64,000 nt of DNA from Natrinema saccharevitans (lineage in GTDB: Archaea > Halobacteriota > Halobacteria > Halobacteriales > Natrialbaceae), in contig NZ_LWLN01000001.1 of assembly GCF_001953745.1 (NCBI RefSeq), positions 1,488,001 through 1,552,000 on the forward strand, written 5' to 3'. Positions 37,631 through 44,969 of this stretch are shown here, piece after piece. The stretch's first letter is position 1. Each line of letters opens with the position of its first letter. The position numbers and the translations under genes are program-made. Below the pieces are notes generated by a model, which saw nothing but the letters and a program-made list of their open reading frames with translations, ran no database searches and was not told where the DNA came from.

Positions 37631-38179
37631 TCAGTTCTTCACTTCCATCAGTTCCTCGAGGGAGGGATTCGACGAGAGCGAATCGAAGTCCTCCTCGTCG
37701 ACCGTGGAGAGCGCTTCGCTCGGTTTGTCCGACCCCGTCGTGTATTCTGCGACGGCGAGTGCCAGCGCGAAGGCGGCTTTGCATCCGGGCGGACACAGCG
37801 TGGGCTCTTGGGCGAGTTCGTATTCGGCCTCGGCGGGAACTGCTTCTTGGGCGTCTCGTTCGGCATCAGACGCGACGTCCGCTTCCTCACCGCTTTCGGA
37901 AACCGACGTTCGGGTTTCTTTTAGTTCCTCGATTGAGGGAGTCTCACTGGAGAGTTCCACGTCCGGCATCGAATCGACTTCGTCCTTGACCCGGCCGCCT
38001 TCGTTTCCGTCGTTAGCCAGGGTCGTCGCGGCGTATCCTGCGGCAGCATAGGCGACATATGCGCAAACCTTCTTGCATGCCTGTGGAGTATTGGAGACGC
38101 CGCTTTCTTCTCGATCCGTGGGGATCGCTTTGTTCGCCTGTTCAACCACGGTGGGATTTTCTTGTTTTGATCCCGACAT
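37631..38179 (-). CDS. Two-module CxxxC protein, candidate exported-peptide precursor
   Basis: The 182-residue acidic protein is built of two tandem modules. Module 1 has C35-K-K-V-C39, an Ala/Tyr-rich hydrophobic stretch (40-55), an acidic spacer and PSIEELKETR (81-90). Module 2 has C129-P-P-G-C133, an Ala/Leu-rich stretch (134-147), an acidic spacer and PSLEELMEVKN (172-182). The two pairs of Cys-to-PS[IL]EEL distances differ by only three residues. No signal peptide or enzyme motif is present. The PS[IL]EEL[KM]E motif looks like the recognition helices of RiPP leaders, but it follows the Cys segment here. ATG 38179 is supported by a TATA box 25-35 bases upstream. I do not recognise the family; precursor function is an inference from composition and context. 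Confidence 0.7.
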   Translation of the reverse strand: MSGSKQENPTVVEQANKAIPTDREESGVSNTPQACKKVCAYVAYAAAGYAATTLANDGNEGGRVKDEVDSMPDVELSSETPSIEELKETRTSVSESGEEADVASDAERDAQEAVPAEAEYELAQEPTLCPPGCKAAFALALAVAEYTTGSDKPSEALSTVDEEDFDSLSSNPSLEELMEVKN

Positions 38180-38546
38180 GCATCTCAAATCAATATACCA
38201 GATAAGAATAAAACTAACCATGTGGACTAAATTAGAAGCATTCTTGTAGGAGGTGTCGGGGAGAAGAGAGGGGATTCGAATTCACGAGCAACTGGGATAC
38301 GTGGTATCATCGTCTCGTCGGTGGTGGTGTCTCGGTTACGGTGATTCGAGCGTTTCCTCTCGAACTCAGGGGGCCGTCCCCATCTGCCTGTCGCGTAGCG
38401 ACCTGACTGTCGTGTTGGAGCCGATCGCTGTCGAATCAGTGTTTTCCCGGAGATGTGGACCGGTCGATCCGTCGTCGTCGGTCGATAGACTGATTCGATG
38501 CGGTGATGAACACCGATCCGGAGACGTTCGAGACGAGGGTATATCG
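38180..38546. other. Right junction of the island
   Basis: These 367 bases hold the leaderless promoter of the candidate precursor (aagaataaaa on the plus strand at 38204-38213) and the change back to G+C-rich sequence. No tRNA or clear attachment site is seen. An open frame runs through the region into the next gene, but it lacks coding character before ATG 38547. Confidence 0.5.
38204..38213 (-). promoter_or_regulatory. TATA box for the candidate precursor gene
   Basis: On the minus strand ttttattctt lies about 25-34 nt before ATG 38179. It points to a leaderless message and rules out the upstream in-frame start. Confidence 0.6.
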
Positions 38547-39152
38547 ATGAGCGATCCAGATCGACTCACTGCCGACATCGACACCGACGAACTCCCCGCC
38601 GAGGTCGTCGAGGAGGCCGAACGGCTCACGCGCACCGCGCGTGAGACGCCCGACGAAAACGAAGCGCAGGCCCACAGGGAGCGCCGCGAGGACCTGCTCG
38701 CCGACCACGCGTTCACGTCGCGAATCCGGGACGACGAGGGAGACGACGTCCTCGTGTTACACCCCGAGGAGTGGCACGACGAGGACGCGGGCGTCATCAG
38801 AACCGATCGGATCGACGACCTCTCGCGGGCGGTCGAGATTCCGCTCGAGGGGACCGAAGACCCCGACGACTGGGCGGCCGTCGACGATCGAAACCGGGAC
38901 CTCGTCGCCGCAGTCAGGGAGGCTCACGGCGACGTTCACGGGGACAACGCGGCGCTACTGGCGGACTTCGCGGGCAACCACTACGCGAAGCCGATCGCGT
39001 CGCTGACCGCCGACGAACTCGCGGAGTTCCGGGAGGAGTACCTCGTCAGGAACGCCTGGCCGTCCGAAAAACAACGGGAAGCGATCGCGGAGTCGATCGA
39101 ACTCGTCTTCGAGGCCGCCGGTGAATCGGCCCCGACCGTCGACTCTCAGTAG
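38547..39152 (+). CDS. 'rnhA operon protein' (DUF7108-like)
   Basis: The 201-residue acidic protein matches the haloarchaeal family annotated as 'rnhA operon protein'. Shared marks from memory are LPAEVVEEAERLTRTAR near the start, DVLVLHPEEW, RTDRIDDLSRAVEIPL, HGDVHGDNAALLADFAGNHYAKP, and a late EEYLVRNAWPSEKQR. The function is unknown; elsewhere it directly follows rnhA. Here rnhA ends at 18992, so the two are separated by about 19.5 kb, which dates the island as a later insertion. The ATG at 38547 begins the conserved region. It overlaps the convergent PadR gene by seven bases. Confidence 0.8.
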   Translation: MSDPDRLTADIDTDELPAEVVEEAERLTRTARETPDENEAQAHRERREDLLADHAFTSRIRDDEGDDVLVLHPEEWHDEDAGVIRTDRIDDLSRAVEIPLEGTEDPDDWAAVDDRNRDLVAAVREAHGDVHGDNAALLADFAGNHYAKPIASLTADELAEFREEYLVRNAWPSEKQREAIAESIELVFEAAGESAPTVDSQ

Positions 39153-39505
39153 CTCTCGTCGACGATCTCTCGGATCTCGTCGGCGCGGTCGTCGCCCGTA
39201 ACGACCTTCGAGAGCGTCCACTGGATGCCGTCGAGGACGGCGTCGTAGCCGTCGTCGGTCAGCGAGTACTGGTTGGTTCGCTTGTCGAGTTCGCTCTTCT
39301 CGACCAGCCCCAGATCGACCAGTTCGTCGAGGTTGGGGTAGAGTCGGCCGTGGTTGACCTCCGTCCCGTAGTAGTCCTCGAGTTCGCGTTTGATCGCCAG
39401 ACCGTACATCGGCTCCTTGGCGAGGATCACGAGGATGTTGTTCTGGAAGGCTGTGAGTTCGCGTGCAACACTCTGCTCGTCGGTGATTGATTGTGCCTCT
39501 GACAT
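39146..39505 (-). CDS. PadR family transcriptional regulator
   Basis: The 119-residue regulator has a winged helix. The core LTAFQNNILVILAKEPMYGLAIKREL gives the recognition helix, and the wing is VNHGRLYPNLDELVDLGLVEKSELDKRTNQYSLTDDG. A C-terminal helix serves for dimerisation. PadR proteins often repress transporter or stress genes. Nothing in the sequence shows the target. It is convergent with the rnhA operon protein and divergent from ppa. Confidence 0.9.
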   Translation of the reverse strand: MSEAQSITDEQSVARELTAFQNNILVILAKEPMYGLAIKRELEDYYGTEVNHGRLYPNLDELVDLGLVEKSELDKRTNQYSLTDDGYDAVLDGIQWTLSKVVTGDDRADEIREIVDESY

Positions 39506-39710
39506 GGCTGTGTAAATGTCACCAGACTATTTAAGACTTGTCAACCTTTCTGTCGTGTCAGCGGGTTAGATGGGCCGTACCGGCCGCAACGCGGCCGGAC
39601 GCCGGTGGAACGGGCCCGTTCGTCGTCTGTTCCATAGCTGGCAACCGTCAAGCGACTAGTGACACTCGATTACGAAAGTACTTTTTGATCGACCGTCGAT
39701 CCTCCGATAC

Positions 39711-40241
39711 ATGGTCAACCTCTGGGAAGACCTCGAGACTGGACCGAATCCGCCGGAAGAGATCTACGCCGTCGTCGAGTGTCTCAAGGGCGAGCGAAAC
39801 AAGTACGAGTACGACAAGGACGTTCCCGGCGTCGTGCTGGACCGCGTCCTCCACAGCAACGTCCACTACCCGAGCGACTACGGCTTCATCCCGCAGTCGT
39901 ACTACGACGACGAGGACCCCTTCGACGTTCTCGTCCTCGTCGAGGACCAGACGTTCCCCGGCTGTGTCATCGAAGCCCGTCCGGTCGCCCTGATGAAGAT
40001 GGACGACGACGGCGAACAGGACGACAAGGTCATCGCCGTCCCCTCCGAGGACCCGCGCTACGATCATATCGAGGATCTCGACGACATCCCACAGCAGCAA
40101 CTCGACGAGATCGACGAGTTCTTCGCGACCTACAAGAACCTCGAGGAGGGCAAGGAAGTCGAGACGCAGGGCTGGGAGGACAAGCAGGCCGCCTACGACG
40201 CGATCGAACACGCCCAGGACCTCTACGACGAGAACTTCTAG
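39711..40241 (+). CDS. ppa: Inorganic pyrophosphatase (family I)
   Basis: The 176-residue soluble enzyme hydrolyses pyrophosphate, driving biosynthetic reactions forward. The family signature is YPSDYGFIPQSYYDDEDPFDVLVL (about 56-79), with the metal-binding Asp residues of DEDPFD. A further conserved region is DDKVIAVPSEDPRYDHIEDL. Length matches other haloarchaeal enzymes. A TATA-like actttttga lies about 25-33 nt before the ATG. Confidence 0.96.
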   Translation: MVNLWEDLETGPNPPEEIYAVVECLKGERNKYEYDKDVPGVVLDRVLHSNVHYPSDYGFIPQSYYDDEDPFDVLVLVEDQTFPGCVIEARPVALMKMDDDGEQDDKVIAVPSEDPRYDHIEDLDDIPQQQLDEIDEFFATYKNLEEGKEVETQGWEDKQAAYDAIEHAQDLYDENF

Positions 40242-40381
40242 GCGGGACAGGCCGCACTTGCGGCACCACTCGTTTTCTATCGCCGCCGCGAACGGATACC
40301 CGAGAGTTATCCGCGGCCGACCGGGGGATTCGTTATGAGCATGGGTAATTTTATCCCCGTTCCCGCCGTAGTCGTTCCCGT

Positions 40382-40516
40382 ATGGCAGCATCCGACTCCA
40401 CCCCGAGAACGTCATCGCCGGCCGACGACGCGGCCGAGTCCGCCGCCGGGATGGCCCATCTCACGGTCGTTCCGGCCAACTTCGATCCCGACGACTCGAG
40501 CGTGACCGACGAGTAG
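40382..40516 (+). CDS. Small 44-residue acidic protein, unknown
   Basis: A short frame reads MAASDSTPRTSSPADDAA, then a middle segment AAGMAHLTVVPANFDPDD, and ends SSVTDE at TAG 40514. A good TATA box (taattttatcc, 40346-40356) lies 26-36 nt before the ATG, which fits a leaderless message and is the main support. The acidic, Ser/Asp-rich composition suits a soluble haloarchaeal protein. There is no known domain. Confidence 0.45.
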   Translation: MAASDSTPRTSSPADDAAESAAGMAHLTVVPANFDPDDSSVTDE

Positions 40517-40685
40517 GATTGCGGTCCGCGACCGGTCGGTACACCGCGTCTAGCACCCCGGAGACACCGCGTGTATCACCCCACTGTGTCCTCGCCCGAC
40601 GGGTACCGTCGGCTCGCGCCCCAGCCGTTCGGAAAACAGTGTCTCGAAACGAACCTTCTTGTATGCGGTCGAACTACGTCCGTCC

Positions 40686-42029
40686 ATGGGTCTGTTCGAC
40701 CGATTACGGGGCGACGGTGATCCCCGGGTCGCGTTTATCGGGGTCGACGGCGTGCCGTATAGTCTCCTCTCGGAGAACGAGGAACTGTTTCCCAACTTCG
40801 CTGCGATCGCCGAGGACGGAACTGCCGGCGAGATCTCCAGCATCGTCCCGCCGGAGTCCAGCGCCTGCTGGCCGTCGCTGACGACCGGGATGAATCCCGG
40901 AGAAACAGGTGTCTACGGCTTCCAGGACCGCGAGATCGGTACCTACGACACCTACGTCCCGATGGGTCGTGACGTGCAGGCCGACCGCGTCTGGGACCGC
41001 GTGCAGGAAAACGGCCGCAAAGCGACCGTGATGAACGTCCCAGTTACCTTCCCGCCCCAGCGGGACGTCCAGCGGATGGTCTCGGGCTTTCTCTCGCCCG
41101 GCCTCGACAAGGCCGCCTACCCCGACGACGTCCGCGACTACCTCGAGACGCTCGATTACCGGATCGACGTCAATCCGAAACTCGGCCATCAGGACGATAA
41201 ATCCGAGTTCGTCGAGGACGCCCACGCGACCGTCGACGCCCAGTACGAGGCCTTCCAACACTACATCGAGGAGGACGACTGGGATCTCTTCTTTGGCGTC
41301 TTCATGACGACCGACCGGGTCAACCACTTCCTGTTCAAGGACTACGAGCGCGACGGGGAGTACAAAGACGAGTTCATCGAGTTCTATCAGAAGGTCGACG
41401 ACTACGTCGGCCGCCTGCGGGAGTCGCTGCCCGAGGATGTCACGCTGATCGTCGCCTCCGACCACGGCTTCACCAGCCTCGACTACGAGGTCCACTTCAA
41501 CGAGTGGCTCCGGGAGGAAGGCTGGCTCTCCTTCGAGACGGACGAGCCCGAGGAACTCGGCGACATCGCCGACGACACCAGGGCCTACTCGTTCATCCCG
41601 GGCCGGTTCTACATCAACCTCGAGGGTCGCGAGCCCCGCGGTGCCGTCCCCGAAGACGAGTACGACGAGGTCCGCGATCAGCTCAAGGCCGACCTCGAGG
41701 CGCTCGAGGGCCCAGACGGGAACCCGGTCGTCGAACGCGTCGTCGAGAAAGAGGAGGCATTCCGCGGCGATCACGCCGACATCGCGCCGGACCTGGTCGC
41801 GATCCCGAACAAGGGCTTCGACCTCAAGTCCGGCTTCAAAGGCGAGGGCGAGGTCTTCGACACCGGCCCGCGCAACGGGATGCACAGCTTCGACGATACG
41901 TCGCTGTACATCGACTCGCCGGACGCGACGATCGAGGACGCCGACCTCTTCGACATCACGCCGACGATCCTCGACTTGCTCGAACTGGACTACAGCCGCG
42001 GCGAGTTCGACGGCGTGAGCCTCGTTTAA
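40686..42029 (+). CDS. Alkaline phosphatase superfamily enzyme (type I phosphodiesterase-like)
   Basis: The 447-residue enzyme has the metal site of this superfamily. D21 is in VAFIGVDGVPYSLL, the nucleophile region is PPESSACWPSLTTGMNPG near 65, VASDHGFTS lies near 260, and the final HSFDDTSLYI lies near 400. Members cleave phosphodiester or phosphonate bonds of nucleotides and other compounds. The start ATG 40686 (MGLFDRLRGDGD) is the first in a sensible position. The substrate is not known. Confidence 0.87.
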   Translation: MGLFDRLRGDGDPRVAFIGVDGVPYSLLSENEELFPNFAAIAEDGTAGEISSIVPPESSACWPSLTTGMNPGETGVYGFQDREIGTYDTYVPMGRDVQADRVWDRVQENGRKATVMNVPVTFPPQRDVQRMVSGFLSPGLDKAAYPDDVRDYLETLDYRIDVNPKLGHQDDKSEFVEDAHATVDAQYEAFQHYIEEDDWDLFFGVFMTTDRVNHFLFKDYERDGEYKDEFIEFYQKVDDYVGRLRESLPEDVTLIVASDHGFTSLDYEVHFNEWLREEGWLSFETDEPEELGDIADDTRAYSFIPGRFYINLEGREPRGAVPEDEYDEVRDQLKADLEALEGPDGNPVVERVVEKEEAFRGDHADIAPDLVAIPNKGFDLKSGFKGEGEVFDTGPRNGMHSFDDTSLYIDSPDATIEDADLFDITPTILDLLELDYSRGEFDGVSLV

Positions 42030-42097
42030 CTGGCGATTCGCCGCCCTCGATCGGATCGGGGGGAAGGCATATGCTCGCCCGTATTCACCGAATTGGT

Positions 42098-42472
42098 ATG
42101 AACGACGCTCGCCTCGTCGGCGGGAGCGTTCTCTGTGCGTTCTTGCTCGCCGGGATCGTCACTGTCGTCACCGGGAGTCCGGCCCTACTCGGTGGTACGC
42201 CGATCGGGATCGCGATCTACTTGACCGTCGGCGTCGCGCTCCCCCAGTATCTGCTATCCCGTCGTCGCGGTTCGGCGCTGCGACTCGGCCTGGCCAGTCT
42301 CACGGCCGCTGGTGCGGCGTTCGTTTTGATCGCTGGCGTCGCGACGGGGTCCCCGAACGCCGCGTGGGACATCGGGCTCGTCGGGATCCTGTTCGTCGTC
42401 GTCCTCGGGACCTCCATCGGGGCGGACATCCGCGCGTTCCGCGACGGTTATCGGTCGGCGGCCGGCGAGTGA
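42098..42472 (+). CDS. Small four-helix membrane protein, unknown
   Basis: This 124-residue protein has four hydrophobic segments at about residues 10-28, 33-52, 62-82 and 90-110. It ends with a basic-acidic tail, DIRAFRDGYRSAAGE. There is no motif I recognise. ATG 42098 is used; an in-frame ATG at 42071 would add nine residues. It follows the phosphodiesterase gene by 68 bp on the same strand. Confidence 0.65.
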   Translation: MNDARLVGGSVLCAFLLAGIVTVVTGSPALLGGTPIGIAIYLTVGVALPQYLLSRRRGSALRLGLASLTAAGAAFVLIAGVATGSPNAAWDIGLVGILFVVVLGTSIGADIRAFRDGYRSAAGE

Positions 42473-42531
42473 GACCCCCGTTCACGGCCGCGATTCGATC
42501 CCGTTTTCCCGCCGGCCACGAACCGCCGTGC

Positions 42532-42945
42532 ATGAAGGAGGTCATCCACGCTCGCGGCCACGAGAACGTCAGCGCCGACCACGCCAGCACGTTCGAAGTG
42601 ACGACCGACGACTACCTCACTCCCGCAGGCGATTGCATCCTCGCGATCGAGGCCGACCGCGCGCCGGCCGACTTCGATCCTGACTTCGTCGCGGCCTGTC
42701 GAGACGCCGACGCGACCATTACCGTCGCGATCGAAGCCGACGGCCACGCGGAATCCGTGACCGGGCGGGGCGATCCCGACCTCGAGTTCACGAACGAGCG
42801 CAGCGCGGTCGGGCGCACGAGCGACTACGTCGACGACCGAACGATCGTCACCGACGCCGCGTTCGCGGCCGAGGGGTTCGACCGCGACCTCGTGGCGGCG
42901 CTTGCCGACGGTGCCGAGGCGACGGTGACGATCACCGTCGAGTAG
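42532..42945 (+). CDS. DUF371 family protein
   Basis: The 137-residue soluble protein belongs to the archaeal DUF371 family. It has the opening VIHARGHENVSADHASTFEVTTDD and the block GDCILAIEADRAPADFD. The function is unknown, but the family is widely conserved in Euryarchaeota. ATG 42532 puts the conserved H-A-R-G-H motif six residues in, as expected. It is 75 bp before the endonuclease III gene on the same strand. Confidence 0.85.
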   Translation: MKEVIHARGHENVSADHASTFEVTTDDYLTPAGDCILAIEADRAPADFDPDFVAACRDADATITVAIEADGHAESVTGRGDPDLEFTNERSAVGRTSDYVDDRTIVTDAAFAAEGFDRDLVAALADGAEATVTITVE

Positions 42946-43020
42946 CCGGCGGTCCGGGCCCGGTCGCCCTCTCGGCGACCGTCCGTCGCGGTTTTGGGGT
43001 CGAAGTCCCAACGGGACGGT

Positions 43021-43839
43021 ATGAGCGACGATTCGGAGCCGGCGGTCAACATCAGCGGCGGGACGGCCGGCGGCGGACGGGCCGCCGAGTTCGATCCGGC
43101 GACGGCCGATACCCGCGCCGAAGAAGTCGTCGACCGACTGGGCGAACTGTTCTGGCAGAAAGAATACGGCGGGCGGGACGCCTTCACCTGTCTCGTCCGG
43201 ACGATCCTGAGTCAGAACACGAGCGACACGGCCAGCCAGCCGGCCCACGACGCGTTGATCGAGCGATACGGCTCCGACGACACCGACCTCGCCGAGTCGC
43301 TCGCGGCCGCCGAGCAGTCGACGCTCGCGGAGACCATCAGCGGCGCGGGCCTGTACAACCAGAAGTCCGAGGTCATCATCGACACCGCCGAGTGGGTCCT
43401 CGAGGCCTTTGGCTCCGCCGCGGCCTTCGACACATTCGTCACGAACGAAGCGCCCGACGCGGTCCGCGAGACGCTGCTCGAGGTCCGCGGCGTCGGCCCG
43501 AAGACCGCCGATTGTGTCCTGCTGTTCGCCGGCGGTCGCGGCGGCGTCTTCCCCGTCGACACCCACGTCCACCGGATCTACCGGCGCATGGGGATCGCAG
43601 CCCCCGACGCCGACCACGAGGCCGTCCGCGAGGTCCTCGAACGCGACGTGCCCACAGCCAAGTGCGGCTTCGGACACACGGCGACGATCCAGTTCGGCCG
43701 CGAGTACTGCCGGGCGCGCAAGCCGGCCTGCCTCGAGGGCCCCGATGCCTGTCCCGTGGCGGACCGCTGCGATCAGGTCGGCGTCTTCCCCGAAACGGGC
43801 GAGGTCGTCGACCCGGCCGAGGCCCCCGAAGCGGAGTGA
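43021..43839 (+). CDS. nth: Endonuclease III (DNA glycosylase/AP lyase)
   Basis: The 272-residue repair enzyme removes oxidised pyrimidines and nicks the abasic site. The helix-hairpin-helix is LEVRGVGPKTADCVLLFA with catalytic K161, and the catalytic Asp is D180 in FPVDTHVHRI. A 4Fe-4S cluster is formed by C230, C237, C244 and C250. The spacing is C-x6-C-x6-C-x5-C, four residues wider in the middle than the classic C-x6-C-x2-C-x5-C. A Gly/Asp-rich N-terminal extension of about 30 residues is also present. Confidence 0.92.
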   Translation: MSDDSEPAVNISGGTAGGGRAAEFDPATADTRAEEVVDRLGELFWQKEYGGRDAFTCLVRTILSQNTSDTASQPAHDALIERYGSDDTDLAESLAAAEQSTLAETISGAGLYNQKSEVIIDTAEWVLEAFGSAAAFDTFVTNEAPDAVRETLLEVRGVGPKTADCVLLFAGGRGGVFPVDTHVHRIYRRMGIAAPDADHEAVREVLERDVPTAKCGFGHTATIQFGREYCRARKPACLEGPDACPVADRCDQVGVFPETGEVVDPAEAPEAE

Positions 43840-43925
43840 TGGGGGACGTCCCGAGCGTCCTCTCGGGACGGTGGTGCGACGGGCAGCCAGGGCATTTATA
43901 CAAGTGAGGTTGTATTCGTGAATCA

Positions 43926-44660
43926 GTGGTTGTATTCAGCGATGCGGAACGGGACGCAGTGTACAGGGCGATCTTCGCGCGGCGGGACATCCGGCGGTTC
44001 CGCGAGGAGCCGATCCCCGACGGCGCCCTCGAGCGCCTCTTCGAGGCCGCCCATCATGCCCCGAGCGTCGGCTTTTCCCAGCCGTGGGATCTCGTCGTCG
44101 TCCGCGAGACGGGGACGAAAGCCGAGATCGCCGAGATCGCCGACCGCGCTATCGCGGCCGCCCGCGAGGGCTACGAGGAACCACGGCGAAGCGAGTTCGC
44201 CGACCTGAAACTCGAGGGGATCCGCGAGTCGCCGGTCAACGTCTGCGTGACTTGCGATCCGACGCGGGGCGCGCCCCACGTGTTGGGGCGGAGTTCGATG
44301 CGGCGGACCGACGTGTACTCGACCTGTCTCGCCGTGCAGAACCTCTGGCTGGCCGCCCGTGCGGAGGGGATCGGCGTCGGCTGGGTGAGCGTCCTCTACC
44401 CCCACGAGGTCCGGGACGTACTCGATATTCCCGCACACGTCAAGCCGGTCGCGTATCTCTGTCTGGGCTATCCGGAGGACGGATTCCCCGACGAACCCGT
44501 GCTTCAGCGGGAAGGGTGGCGCGAACGACTCGACGTGGAGACGCTCGTCCACGAAGGTGGGTGGAATCTGGAACGGACAACCGACGCCGCTCGCGAGCGT
44601 GGCACTGACGGCGATCGCAGCCACGAGCCGCGTTCCCGATCCGAATCGCAGCCGCGGTAG
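43926..44660 (+). CDS. bluB: 5,6-dimethylbenzimidazole synthase (BluB, nitroreductase fold)
   Basis: The 244-residue protein fits BluB, which cleaves FMNH2 to make the lower ligand of cobalamin. Conserved marks are IFARRDIRRFREEPIPDG (FMN phosphate contacts), AHHAPSVGFSQPWD and TYSTCLAVQNLWLAARAEGIGVGWVS. The C-terminal region, from about 215, is a basic, poorly conserved tail. The start is GTG 43926; a TATA-like atttatac near 43893 lies about 30 bases upstream. No other cobalamin gene is adjacent. Confidence 0.85.
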   Translation: MVVFSDAERDAVYRAIFARRDIRRFREEPIPDGALERLFEAAHHAPSVGFSQPWDLVVVRETGTKAEIAEIADRAIAAAREGYEEPRRSEFADLKLEGIRESPVNVCVTCDPTRGAPHVLGRSSMRRTDVYSTCLAVQNLWLAARAEGIGVGWVSVLYPHEVRDVLDIPAHVKPVAYLCLGYPEDGFPDEPVLQREGWRERLDVETLVHEGGWNLERTTDAARERGTDGDRSHEPRSRSESQPR

Positions 44661-44969
44661 TCGCCGTCTAGCAGTGGGTGACTGTCGAGAGAGCCCGACT
44701 GGACGCCGCCGGTGTGGACGACGGTCGGAACCGATCCGTCACGAGCGCCCGGCATCGCTCCATCACTGCCACAACGTTAATGAGAGTCGAAGGGTGATAC
44801 TCGGTGTCAAACAAAACACGCCGTGTTCTATGTCACCTATTTGGGCCGGTTCACTGCGAACGCGTCCGTGTGTGGACGAGCGGCACTGCCGACCGGTCAG
44901 CGGCACCGCGCGACAGCAGGCGGCTCCTCGAGGGGGCTGAACTGATCGCCACAGGGACTCGATCCGAAT
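44661..44969. other. Intergenic region before the first histidine kinase
   Basis: I see no gene or clear repeat in these 309 bases. A short direct run of A+T is present near 44815 (aaacaaaac). Confidence 0.35.

Noticed and set aside
38271-38300. T-arm-like gattcgaattc near the right island junction
   Set aside because: Flanking bases do not form a tRNA acceptor or T stem, so no tRNA is called.
38253-38546. Extension of the DUF7108 frame upstream of ATG 38547
   Set aside because: The extra part has no conserved sequence and different composition; it crosses the island junction by chance.
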